DNA from: Clostridia bacterium | GTDB taxonomy: Bacteria; Bacillota; Clostridia; UMGS1810 | Direction: 5' to 3' | NCBI GenBank assembly: GCA_017416845.1 | Contig: JAFQBA010000112.1 | Location: forward strand, 1-64,000 | Length of the DNA: 64,000 bases | Part shown: piece after piece, positions 39,556 to 47,473 of the stretch | Layout of the letters: the number at the start of each line of letters is the position of its first letter | Position numbering within the stretch: position 1 is the stretch's first letter | The notes under the pieces: generated by a model | The model's database searches: none | Told to the model about the DNA's origin: nothing | The model's input: the letters and a program-made list of their open reading frames with translations, nothing else | Program-made: the position numbers and the translations under genes

Positions 39556-40374
39556 GTGTTTAAAATAGGACTTTCAACCTGTTCAAAAGAAATTAACGAA
39601 AAACTTTTTTGTGATTACAGCAAAAGTGGCATTGAATATATGGAAATAAGTCTTTCTGGTGCTCAAAATATTGACTTTGACTACAAAATGGTTTATAATT
39701 TATCTCAAAAATATAACATAAAACTGTGGTCATATCATCTTCCTATAATTCCTTTTTATGAGCTTGACCTCTCAAATCCGCATATGTGCAACGGTGCAAT
39801 AAAACACTTTTGCACTCTAATGGAAAAAGTGGCAGATATCGGTGTTAAAACCTTTGTTGTTCATCCAAGTGTCGAACCTATAAACGACAGTGATCGCCCC
39901 GACAGGATTGAATGCTCAAAGCATTCAATTGCCCGACTTTCGCAGTTTGCAAAAAAGCTCGGAGCAGTTGTTGCAGTTGAAGATCTTCCAAGGAGCTGTC
40001 TCGGTAATTGCTCGGGAGAAATAAAAGAACTCATAAGCCTTGATGATTCTCTCGGAGTATGCTTCGACACCAATCATTTGCCTAAGGAAGACCCCGTTGA
40101 CTTTATGCACGCTATTGGTGACAAAATCATCACAACTCACATTTCGGATTATGATTTTGCAGACGAAAAACACTGGATGCCGGGCGAGGGCAAAAACAAC
40201 TGGTATGAAATTTACAAAGCATTAAATGAAGTCGGATACAAAGGGCCGTGGCTTTATGAAGTTGGATTTTCTTGCCCGGACACAATCACACGAAGCCGTG
40301 ATCTTGGTTGTGCCGATTTTGCAAAAAATGCCAACGAAATATTTGAAAACAAAAAAATTAATGTTTCATATTAA
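39556..40374 (+). CDS. Sugar phosphate isomerase/epimerase-type TIM-barrel protein
   Basis: The protein has 272 residues. The start is GTG 39556, with GAGGTGA 4 bases upstream. It belongs to the xylose-isomerase-like / AP-endonuclease-2 superfamily. Metal-binding residues of that fold are seen in VEDLPRSCLGN (Glu), VCFDTNHLPKED (Asp and His), TTHISDYD (His), and the final Glu in LYEVGF. Members isomerise or epimerise free or phosphorylated sugars. The gene is 16 bases after the GH20 gene and 24 before the DUF4434 gene, so it probably handles a sugar from the same glycan. Confidence 0.85.
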   Translation: MFKIGLSTCSKEINEKLFCDYSKSGIEYMEISLSGAQNIDFDYKMVYNLSQKYNIKLWSYHLPIIPFYELDLSNPHMCNGAIKHFCTLMEKVADIGVKTFVVHPSVEPINDSDRPDRIECSKHSIARLSQFAKKLGAVVAVEDLPRSCLGNCSGEIKELISLDDSLGVCFDTNHLPKEDPVDFMHAIGDKIITTHISDYDFADEKHWMPGEGKNNWYEIYKALNEVGYKGPWLYEVGFSCPDTITRSRDLGCADFAKNANEIFENKKINVSY

Positions 40375-40398
40375 CATCAGAACGGAGAGAATGAAAAA

Positions 40399-41295
40399 AT
40401 GAAAAAAGGGCCAATCACAGGTACATTTATCGATGAAATTACATATGACATCCCGTCTTCAAACTGGTCATTGGATCAGTGGAAAGCTGATTTTGACAAT
40501 ATGCAGGAGATAGGCATAGACACGGTGATTTTTATCCGCGGAGGACTTGAGGATAAATCCGTATTTCCGTCAAAAGTGCTCGGCACTCCCTATGCAGATG
40601 ATTTTGCAAGCTTTGTTTTTGAAGAAACTTCAAAACGCAACATGGATGTTTTCTTTGGAATGTACATTTCAAATCTTGACTGGAATGGCGGAGATGCTAA
40701 AGGCGAAATCCGAAAAAACATTCTTTTTACCGATGAAGTCTACAAAAGATACGGCGATTATCCTTCGTTTAAAGGCTGGTACATTCCCCAGGAACAAAGT
40801 CACAATTGTCTTAATTTCGGAGAAATCATGAGAGGTATGTCTGCTATTTGCAAAGACAAAACTCCCGATAAGAACGTTTTTATCAGTCCGTTTTTCCACA
40901 CTCACATCACGGCAGACAAAGACTGGTTCACTCCCCAACAGCACAAGGAAGAATGGGAAAAACTTTTTTCCTATGGCGGGGGCGACATTGACATATGTGC
41001 ATTTCAGGACGGTACCGCACCTATGGATAAAATTGACGAGTTCTACACCATTACCCGTGACCTTTGCGAAAAATATAACATTCGTCACTGGGTTAATGCC
41101 GAAACCTTTGAACGTGATGTAAGGTGTATGTATTATCCCATAACCTTTCAGCTTTTGAGACGCCGACTTGAGCATCACAAAAATTATGCCGAAAAAATCA
41201 TTACCTTTGAATTTTCGCATTTTCTCAGTCCTCAGTCTATCTACCCTTCGGCACAAAACCTTAATAGACTGTATAAGGATTATTATTTAAAATAG
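40399..41295 (+). CDS. DUF4434-type glycosidase-like protein
   Basis: The protein has 298 residues and lacks a signal peptide. The opening ITGTFIDEITYDIPSSNW and the FIRGG motif are typical of DUF4434, a TIM-barrel family related to glycoside hydrolases. E132 in YIPQE and E235 in NAETFE are placed like the acid/base and nucleophile of retaining glycosidases. No activity can be named. It is embedded in the probable operon between the isomerase and the metallo-beta-lactamase-fold gene. Confidence 0.75.
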   Translation: MKKGPITGTFIDEITYDIPSSNWSLDQWKADFDNMQEIGIDTVIFIRGGLEDKSVFPSKVLGTPYADDFASFVFEETSKRNMDVFFGMYISNLDWNGGDAKGEIRKNILFTDEVYKRYGDYPSFKGWYIPQEQSHNCLNFGEIMRGMSAICKDKTPDKNVFISPFFHTHITADKDWFTPQQHKEEWEKLFSYGGGDIDICAFQDGTAPMDKIDEFYTITRDLCEKYNIRHWVNAETFERDVRCMYYPITFQLLRRRLEHHKNYAEKIITFEFSHFLSPQSIYPSAQNLNRLYKDYYLK

Positions 41296-41337
41296 AATTC
41301 TCGTTTAAACATTTTATGAACGAAAGGAGCAATCCTT

Positions 41338-42183
41338 GTGAAAAACGGATATTTAGAATCTGTTATTTACGATTATGACAAAAATTTTGTTTCCTACTGG
41401 GAAGGTATTTTTTCTTCGTTTTCATCCCATAATTCGGGTGACAGAGTGTGGTTTGCAGGACCAAGCGCATATGTTTTTGCCTTCGGTGGTGAAAAATTTG
41501 CCATGGATCTGCAAATCAGACGGCAGAGTGATTTTGAAAAAATAAAACCGAGATTGCACGATTTTGTAAAAGATGTATCATTTGTGCTCATCACACACCA
41601 GCATGACGACCATATGTGTATTCCGCTGATGCGTGAACTAAAGGATACAAACATCCGTTGGTACATACCCCATGACTGCAGTCGGCACCTAATAGAAAGC
41701 TCGGGACTAAAAGATAAAAACATCATAAAGGTGAAACCCGGTGATGTGTTTGAAATCGGAAACCTTACCGTTAAAGCTTTTCACTCTCCCCATGTGAGAG
41801 CAGATGAAAATGAATTATTTGCACAGAGAGGATATGAAATAAGCTCTCATGGGAAAAAATTGTTATTTCCGGGAGATGTGAGAGATTACGATTTTAGTGA
41901 TTATCCTGACTTTGGAAACGTGGACATATGTTTTTCACATCTTTGGGCAGGAAATGATTCGATTAATGAATCACTTTATATGCCAATGCTTAAAAAATTT
42001 GCGGATTTCAATTCGGCGTTTCACGCAAAAAAATATTTTCTGTGTCATCTCTATGAACTTGGCAGAGAAGAAAAATATTTGTGGAGCTACAAGCATGCCG
42101 GAATTGCTAAAGACATGTTTTATGGCAATATTCCCGAAAGTACGATTGAAATACCAAAACTCGGAAACTCTTATGAATTGTAA
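41338..42183 (+). CDS. Metallo-beta-lactamase-fold hydrolase, UlaG-like
   Basis: The protein has 281 residues and starts at GTG 41338, 8 bases after AAAGGAG. The metal-binding signature is H87-Q-H89-D-D91-H92, followed by a downstream His in FHSPHVRAD and an Asp in FPGDVRDYD. The family includes L-ascorbate-6-phosphate lactonase UlaG and related phosphodiesterases. With the neighbouring sugar enzymes, a sugar-lactone or sugar-phosphate substrate is likely but not proven. It is cytoplasmic. Confidence 0.8.
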   Translation: MKNGYLESVIYDYDKNFVSYWEGIFSSFSSHNSGDRVWFAGPSAYVFAFGGEKFAMDLQIRRQSDFEKIKPRLHDFVKDVSFVLITHQHDDHMCIPLMRELKDTNIRWYIPHDCSRHLIESSGLKDKNIIKVKPGDVFEIGNLTVKAFHSPHVRADENELFAQRGYEISSHGKKLLFPGDVRDYDFSDYPDFGNVDICFSHLWAGNDSINESLYMPMLKKFADFNSAFHAKKYFLCHLYELGREEKYLWSYKHAGIAKDMFYGNIPESTIEIPKLGNSYEL

Positions 42184-42200
42184 GAAAGGCAAGAGTGCAA

Positions 42201-43112
42201 ATGAACGTTACATTTGGAGTGTGTGCAGACCTGCATACGGAATTTATTCATGATGCACCAAAACGCATGGAAGAATTTTTGAATTATTGCAAAAGAGAAA
42301 ATGTCGATTTTTGCGTAAACCTTGGTGATTTTTGTCCTCCGGGTGAACTTAATGCAGAACATAAAAAAGAAATTTTCTCCAAGATAAAAAGTTTTAATAT
42401 TCCTTTTTATCATGTTTTGGGTAATCATGACATGGATGAGAATTCAAAGGATAATGTGTTGAGTTTTTTGGAAGTGAACGACGCTCATACTTCATTCGAT
42501 TTTGGCGGTGTTCATTTTGTTATTCTCGATGCCTGCCACTTCAGAACCGGCAATGGCTATGAATCCTATGACAACGGTAACTACAAATATGCTCATGGTG
42601 ATGATGTTCCGTTTTTGCCACCGTCGGAGCTTGAATGGCTTGAAAAAGATCTTTCCGCAGCCCGATATCCTGCTGTCGTATTTTCCCATCAGAGCCTCAT
42701 CGAAAGCCGAAGCGGAATCAGAAACCCCGAGGATTTTAGAAATATAATAAAGAAGTCTCCCAATGGGATTATAATGGCAATGTGCGGCCATGAACATGTT
42801 GACAGAGCCGAATTTTCCGATGGCGTGTGGTATGTTTGCATAAACAGCATGAGCTACTATTGGGCAGGCGAGAACTATCAACACGAAACCTATGGAGAGA
42901 AAATCGAAAAATTATATCCGCTGCTTAAAATGGTGTTTCCCTATAAAGACTCTGTTTTTGCAATAGTCGAGGTTTCGGATGAATCGGTTTCAATAAAGGG
43001 AAAACAGTCCGAAATTGTGGGAGCATTACCCGAAGACATGAACTTTAAAAAAAGAGGATTTAGCGAAAGAATCAGTGCATCGATTGAAGATAAGATTTTG
43101 AATTTGAAATAA
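42201..43112 (+). CDS. Calcineurin-like metallophosphoesterase
   Basis: The protein has 303 residues from ATG 42201. A GTG at 42195 lies nearer the AAAGG site, so the start could be two codons earlier. The family metal motifs are all present: CADLH near the start, NLGDF, LGNHDMD, FSHQSLI and CGHEHVD. There is no signal peptide, so it is cytoplasmic, unlike many secreted relatives. It is the last gene of the probable operon, 17 bases after the previous stop. It may hydrolyse a phosphodiester or phosphomonoester derived from the glycan. Confidence 0.85.
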   Translation: MNVTFGVCADLHTEFIHDAPKRMEEFLNYCKRENVDFCVNLGDFCPPGELNAEHKKEIFSKIKSFNIPFYHVLGNHDMDENSKDNVLSFLEVNDAHTSFDFGGVHFVILDACHFRTGNGYESYDNGNYKYAHGDDVPFLPPSELEWLEKDLSAARYPAVVFSHQSLIESRSGIRNPEDFRNIIKKSPNGIIMAMCGHEHVDRAEFSDGVWYVCINSMSYYWAGENYQHETYGEKIEKLYPLLKMVFPYKDSVFAIVEVSDESVSIKGKQSEIVGALPEDMNFKKRGFSERISASIEDKILNLK

Positions 43113-43133
43113 TAATGATACAAATATATCAAA

Positions 43134-43988
43134 TTATTTTTTGCTGCGACTACGATATTCACCGGGTGTCATTTTGGTTGTTTTTGAAAAAGCTGAAAGA
43201 AATCCCCTTGCAGAATTATAGCCTATACGCGATGCCACTTGTGAAAGTGTCAGGTTAGTTTCTCTCAGCAGTTGTTTGGCAAGTTGAATTCTCATTTCGG
43301 TTTTTACTGTTCGGAAACTTTTACCATATAGTGATTTAATAATTACAGCTACGCGTTTTGGTGAAAGGCATAGCCTGTTTGCAATAAAGTCAAGATCAAT
43401 ATCATCTGTGAGATTTTGTGCTATGAGACTGTCTATTTCATAACTGTAATTTCTTCCGGATTTTGATATAATAGCAGTATGTTCTTTATCAGGAAGCTGT
43501 CGGTTCAACGAATCATAGAGAGAAAATGTCAGTGCGCTTAAAATATAACAAATTCTGTCTTTTTTTCCAAAGCATTCCGAGTCGGAAATTTCAGAAAATT
43601 GATTCAGATAATACCCGACTGCGGAGGCATCATGCAGAATGTTTGCGGATATTCTTGAAAAAACGCGCTCGAATTCGCTGTATGTGTCTTCGCATCCACG
43701 CTGCTTCCCTGTTCTTGAAAATGCAAAGTACATATTGATCTTTTTGGTGTTATTCTCGGTAAATGATTGATGATACTGCGTGGGAGCAATAATCATTGCC
43801 TGGTTTTTATCTATGATAAATGTTTCACTTTCGGTACGTATTGTTACCTTACCGTTCCACACAAAAAAAAGCTCATAATTTGTATGGGCATGTACTTTTG
43901 AACGGGATGGTCTTCCTGAGAATGCATCGGTTGTAAATCTGAATTTTGCATTGCCGAGTATGAGTTCGGTTTCCTGAAATTCTGACAT
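43134..43988 (-). CDS. AraC-family transcriptional regulator
   Basis: The protein has 284 residues with GAGGTG before ATG 43988. The N-terminal cupin-like domain (about 15-110) contains HAHTNYELFFVWNGKVTI. The helix-turn-helix pair lies at about 185-280, with LDFIANRLCLSPKRVAVI and IGYNSARGFLSAFSKT, then PGEYRSR. It is convergent with the preceding operon and divergent from the gene at 44140. It may control both. Confidence 0.9.
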   Translation of the reverse strand: MSEFQETELILGNAKFRFTTDAFSGRPSRSKVHAHTNYELFFVWNGKVTIRTESETFIIDKNQAMIIAPTQYHQSFTENNTKKINMYFAFSRTGKQRGCEDTYSEFERVFSRISANILHDASAVGYYLNQFSEISDSECFGKKDRICYILSALTFSLYDSLNRQLPDKEHTAIISKSGRNYSYEIDSLIAQNLTDDIDLDFIANRLCLSPKRVAVIIKSLYGKSFRTVKTEMRIQLAKQLLRETNLTLSQVASRIGYNSARGFLSAFSKTTKMTPGEYRSRSKK

Positions 43989-44057
43989 GATTATTCACCT
44001 CGTGTTGCAGAGAAATAACAGGTCGTTTTTTTCAAAGCACTTAGTCTGTCGTTTCAC

Positions 44058-44087
44058 TTGACATTGTACGCTTGTACGCTGTATAAT
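44058..44087 (+). promoter_or_regulatory. Promoter of the 44140 gene with direct-repeat operator
   Basis: TTGACA (44058-44063) and TATAAT (44082-44087) match the consensus exactly with an 18-base spacer. The spacer is a perfect direct repeat, TTGTACGC at 44064-44071 and 44072-44079. A regulator bound there would block the promoter; the adjacent AraC protein is the first candidate. Confidence 0.75.
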
Positions 44088-44139
44088 GACATTATACTAA
44101 AGAAAGGGCATAAATGCAAGTAAAAGGAGAGAAAAATTT

Positions 44140-45120
44140 ATGATTTCATGCACAGAATTCATTCCGCTTTACAGCGAATTTTTTAAATATCTCGAAGCTC
44201 GTGACGGAGAGGAAGCGGTTCAAAAATATTGGATTCACATTTCTGATACCAGCATAGGCGACAAAACAAACCCCAACAGTCTTGCTTCAAAATGCGAACT
44301 CTACGGCGGTTTTGGCGGTGCAAAAGCCTATTGGGGTCACACTCTCACCGAGGAGGCGTGTGATTTCATAAAGCTCTATGACTATGAAAGGAATTTCATT
44401 TTCAGTCACATGCGTCATTGCCCATCAAGAGGAATGCTGAACGATTTTGAACATGTTGAACCCTATCACAATTATTGCGAACATTGCAATGTAATCTACA
44501 GCCGTGTTCTTGAAAAATACGGAATTGAATACATCAGAGACAATTCCAAAACAGAAAATGCCGAATGCAGATCCATTCTTTATGAAAAAGGCAAAAAACC
44601 CGATTTTGATTGGAAAAACATTGCCGATGAAGAGCTTCATGCTCTTGCAAACGGCGACACTGTTCAGGTTGTTGACCTCAAAACCGAAGATAATAAATAC
44701 CTTCACCGTGATTTTCACCTTCTCGGTGACAATGCTCTTAAATATTGTGGTGATACCTACGGCGCAGGTGCAGTTAAGGACTTTCTTTCATGCTATGTTA
44801 AAAACTATTATTCTCCCATAATCAAAAACATCAGAGAAAACGGACTCAAAGCACTAAAGGCTTGGATTGAAAAGATATATGAAATTGAAGAATCAAGCGA
44901 ACTTTGTCACACCGAGCTTAAAGATAACAGCCTGACGGTTACAATTGACAAATCTCCGGTTATTGAATATATGCACTCTCTCAATCAGGAGCCTACAGAG
45001 TATTACATAGAAGAAACCAAAACTCTCTACGCTGTTATTGCCGATGAATGTAACATGAGCTTTAGCCTTGAATATTACAATGAAGACGGTGGTACAAAAT
45101 TTGTTTTCGAAAACAAATAA
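44140..45120 (+). CDS. Unrecognised cytoplasmic protein
   Basis: The protein has 326 residues with AAAGGAG before ATG 44140. I do not recognise the family. Visible features are a CEHCNVIYSRVLEKYG segment near residue 110, an RDFHLLGDNALKYCGDTYGA segment near 190, a helical stretch, and a C-terminal beta-rich part. There is no signal peptide or membrane segment. A resemblance to small amide hydrolases of the L-2-amino-thiazoline-4-carboxylate hydrolase type was considered but not established. It has its own consensus promoter and probably forms a transcript with the 37-codon frame after it. Confidence 0.7.
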   Translation: MISCTEFIPLYSEFFKYLEARDGEEAVQKYWIHISDTSIGDKTNPNSLASKCELYGGFGGAKAYWGHTLTEEACDFIKLYDYERNFIFSHMRHCPSRGMLNDFEHVEPYHNYCEHCNVIYSRVLEKYGIEYIRDNSKTENAECRSILYEKGKKPDFDWKNIADEELHALANGDTVQVVDLKTEDNKYLHRDFHLLGDNALKYCGDTYGAGAVKDFLSCYVKNYYSPIIKNIRENGLKALKAWIEKIYEIEESSELCHTELKDNSLTVTIDKSPVIEYMHSLNQEPTEYYIEETKTLYAVIADECNMSFSLEYYNEDGGTKFVFENK

Positions 45121-45134
45121 AAGGAGAGACTGCC

Positions 45135-45248
45135 ATGCTTGAATTTGGATTTTATGAATTTGTATATGAATCGCGAGCCGGTTCCAATTGTCTCGAAAAA
45201 GAAGCCGGCTACATTATGGCAGAAAAACTTGTTTCAATGAAAAAGTAA
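45135..45248 (+). CDS. Small 37-residue protein or gene remnant
   Basis: AAGGAGA is followed by ATG 45135 and an open frame of 37 codons starting MLEFGFYEFVYESRAG and ending EKLVSMKK. The spacing to the previous stop is 14 bases. The good ribosome binding site supports translation. It could also be the 5' stub of a lost gene, since the promoter of the next gene begins at its stop codon. No family is recognised. Confidence 0.4.
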   Translation: MLEFGFYEFVYESRAGSNCLEKEAGYIMAEKLVSMKK

Positions 45249-45249
45249 C

Positions 45250-45278
45250 TCGACATTTTGTGGGATATGTGATATACT
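45250..45278 (+). promoter_or_regulatory. Promoter of the pseudouridine synthase gene
   Basis: TCGACA (45250-45255), a 17-base spacer and TATACT (45273-45278) lie 42 bases before ATG 45320. Confidence 0.65.
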
Positions 45279-45319
45279 GATAATATCACTTTAATATCAC
45301 TTCGTAAAAAGGTTATGTT

Positions 45320-45976
45320 ATGAAAATCATATTTGAAAATCCCGATATTTTAATATGCGAAAAACCCGTGGGTATTTCCTCGCAAAACACACCAAAGGTT
45401 GATGGCATGGCAGATGAAGTTAAGATGTACTGCGGCTATGGTGCAGTCATAAACCGTCTCGACACTTTGGTCGGAGGGGTAATCCTTTTTGCCAAAAACC
45501 AAGAATTTGCCGCACATCTTTCAAAGCTTGCTGCCGAAAGAACCATCGACAAAACCTATCTTGCGATTGTCGAAGGCGTGCCCGAAGAGGTAAAAGGGAT
45601 ATATCAGGATTTGCTTTTCAAGGATTCACGCAAAAACAAGTCGTTTGTTGTGAAAAGAGAACGCAAGGGTGTTAAAAAAGCATCTCTTGAGTATGAGGTT
45701 ATGGAAAGTGCCAATTTCAACGGCAAGACTTTGACCTTGGTGAAAATCAAGCTTCACACCGGTCGCACCCATCAGATAAGAGTTCAGTTTTCTTCTCGCA
45801 AAATGCCCCTTTGCGGTGACGGAAAATACGGAAGTAAAGATAACGGGTGCACCGTTGCATTGTGGTCTCACAAATTAGCTTTTTCGGATGTTTCAGGTGA
45901 TATTGAGGGTGTTTCATATCCGCCAAGTGAGAACTATCCGTGGAATTTGTTCAAAACAAATCTTGAAAATTTGTGA
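45320..45976 (+). CDS. RluA-family pseudouridine synthase
   Basis: The protein has 218 residues. It converts uridine to pseudouridine in rRNA or tRNA. The catalytic motif is INRLDTLVGG (usual form HRLD), with the essential Asp near residue 50. HTGRTHQIRVQF, the conserved RNA-binding and catalytic stretch, is near 150. There is no S4 domain, so it is the short form of the family. The exact uridine target cannot be told from sequence alone. Confidence 0.9.
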   Translation: MKIIFENPDILICEKPVGISSQNTPKVDGMADEVKMYCGYGAVINRLDTLVGGVILFAKNQEFAAHLSKLAAERTIDKTYLAIVEGVPEEVKGIYQDLLFKDSRKNKSFVVKRERKGVKKASLEYEVMESANFNGKTLTLVKIKLHTGRTHQIRVQFSSRKMPLCGDGKYGSKDNGCTVALWSHKLAFSDVSGDIEGVSYPPSENYPWNLFKTNLENL

Positions 45977-45995
45977 TATTTTATGAATATTTACA

Positions 45996-46024
45996 TTGAC
46001 AAATAAAATTAATAGTGTTATAAT
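45996..46024 (+). promoter_or_regulatory. infC operon promoter (perfect consensus)
   Basis: TTGACA (45996-46001), a 17-base spacer and TATAAT (46019-46024) match the sigma-A consensus exactly. Confidence 0.93.
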
Positions 46025-46030
46025 ACTTTA

Positions 46031-46135
46031 GAAAGCAAAGCAGAGGTCCACCTCTCACCTTACGGTTTAAAGGTATCGGTAAGGTTAATACTTATTCTGA
46101 CATGTATAAGTGGGTGGATTTCGCCCACTTTTTTT
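46031..46135 (+). promoter_or_regulatory. infC attenuator leader, L20-leader-like
   Basis: The leader ends in an intrinsic terminator, AAGTGGG (46108-46114) pairing with CCCACTT (46124-46130) plus a T-run, placed before the first gene. Upstream GTCCACC (46047-46053) can pair with the GGGTGGA of the terminator stem and so act as an antiterminator. In Firmicutes the infC-rpmI-rplT operon is commonly controlled by L20 binding its leader; the position and layout fit that, although I could not test a covariance model. Confidence 0.7.
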
Positions 46136-46181
46136 GTGCGAAATCTGTTAATGCTTAATCGTTTTATGGAGGTGTTTTGTC

Positions 46182-46691
46182 ATCAGTAACAAAGACTTGT
46201 TGATTAATGAAGAAATCAAAGACAAAGAGGTCAGATTAATCGATCACGACGGCACACAGCTCGATATTGTCACAATCGATGTTGCCATGAAAAAAGCAGA
46301 GGAAAGAGGAATGGATCTTGTTAAGATTGCTCCTCAGGCTAAGCCTCCCGTCTGCAAAATTATGGACTACGGAAAATATCGTTTCGAAATGGCAAAAAGA
46401 GAAAAGGAAGCCAAGAAGAATCAAAAGGTTGTAAGCATCAAGGAAATCAAAATGAGTCCTTCAATCGATGTTCACGATTTTGATACAAAGGTTAATCACA
46501 CCAAAAAGTTCTTAAGTTCGGGTGACAAAGTCAAAATAACCGTTCGCTTCAGAGGAAGAGAGCTTCACCACACCCAACTCGGAAACGAACTTCTTGCAAA
46601 ATTTGCAGATGCAGTATCTGAGATTGGTAGTGTTGAAAAACCTGCTAAACTCGAAGGAAGAAACATGGCTATGACAGTAGCACCAAAATAA
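46182..46691 (+). CDS. infC: Translation initiation factor IF-3, apparent AUC start codon
   Basis: The protein has 169 residues if it starts at the ATC codon at 46182. GGAGGTG lies 7 bases upstream, and the codons then read ISNKDLLINEEIK, the usual IF-3 N-terminus. No ATG, GTG or TTG exists in frame between the upstream stop (46149) and a TTG at 46197, which is 22 bases from the ribosome binding site. E. coli and B. subtilis infC use AUU, which lets IF-3 repress its own translation; AUC would serve the same way. The core NIF and C-terminal IF3 domains are intact, with KPPVCKIMDYGK and the final KLEGRNMAM stretch. Confidence 0.95.
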   Translation: MSNKDLLINEEIKDKEVRLIDHDGTQLDIVTIDVAMKKAEERGMDLVKIAPQAKPPVCKIMDYGKYRFEMAKREKEAKKNQKVVSIKEIKMSPSIDVHDFDTKVNHTKKFLSSGDKVKITVRFRGRELHHTQLGNELLAKFADAVSEIGSVEKPAKLEGRNMAMTVAPK

Positions 46692-46736
46692 TAAGACTAT
46701 TATACTTAAAATAATCGGAAGGAGTGTACCAAGACT

Positions 46737-46934
46737 ATGCCTAAAATCAAAACTCATAGAGGTGCGGCAAAAAGATTCGGTCTTACCAAAAACGGAAAGG
46801 TAAAGAAAAATCAAGCTTTCAGAAGACACATTCTTACAAAGAAATCCACAAAGAGAAAGAGAGCTCTCAGAAAGCATACTTATGCTTCTGCAGCAAATGC
46901 AGCTACAATCAAGAGACTCATTTTGTACAAATAA
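46737..46934 (+). CDS. rpmI: 50S ribosomal protein L35
   Basis: The protein has 65 basic residues beginning [20 protein letters not shown], the family's usual start. It is second in infC-rpmI-rplT, 45 bases after infC. Confidence 0.98.
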   Translation: MPKIKTHRGAAKRFGLTKNGKVKKNQAFRRHILTKKSTKRKRALRKHTYASAANAATIKRLILYK

Positions 46935-46954
46935 TATAGAGGGAGGCGTTATTA

Positions 46955-47311
46955 ATGGCTAGAGTTAAAGGCGCTATGGCGACCAGAAAAAGACGTAAAA
47001 GAGTTTTAAAACTTGCAAAAGGATACAGAGGCGCAAAGAGCAAATGTTTCAGAACTGCGAAACAGGCGGTTATGAAATCACTTGTTTATGCATACATTGG
47101 CAGAAAACAGAGAAAGAGAGACTTCAGAAAGCTCTGGATTACAAGAATCAGTGCTGCTGCTAAAATGAACGGAATCAACTATTCACAGTTCATGAACGGT
47201 CTCAAAAAAGCAGGAGTAGACATCAACAGAAAGATGCTCTCCGAAATTGCTATCGCAGATCCCGCTGCTTTCACACAGCTCGTTGAAACAGCAAAAGCTG
47301 CTCGCAACTAA
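46955..47311 (+). CDS. rplT: 50S ribosomal protein L20
   Basis: The protein has 118 residues beginning [19 protein letters not shown], normal for L20. GAGGGAGG precedes ATG 46955. It binds 23S rRNA early in assembly and, in related bacteria, represses its own operon through the leader upstream of infC. Confidence 0.99.
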   Translation: MARVKGAMATRKRRKRVLKLAKGYRGAKSKCFRTAKQAVMKSLVYAYIGRKQRKRDFRKLWITRISAAAKMNGINYSQFMNGLKKAGVDINRKMLSEIAIADPAAFTQLVETAKAARN

Positions 47312-47330
47312 TTTAATATTTGAAATAAGG

Positions 47331-47364
47331 TGCAATCGTTGCAATTTGCGGCGGTTGCATTTTT
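47331..47364 (+). terminator. Terminator of infC-rpmI-rplT
   Basis: TGCAATCG (47331-47338) pairs with CGGTTGCA (47352-47359) and runs into Ts. Confidence 0.8.
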
Positions 47365-47389
47365 GCTTTTCACATTAATCGGTGTTTTT

Positions 47390-47445
47390 ATTTAAAAAGG
47401 CGTTATTTCAATCAGTGATAAAATCACCGTTTGAGATAACGCCTT
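47390..47445 (-). terminator. Terminator of the beta-propeller gene
   Basis: AAGGCGTTAT-TTCAA pairs with TTGAGATAACGCCTT, with an inner GTGAT-AAA-ATCAC helix. On the minus strand it is followed by a T-run. Confidence 0.88.
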
Positions 47446-47473
47446 CAATTATTGTTAATGCTATTGCTTAAAA

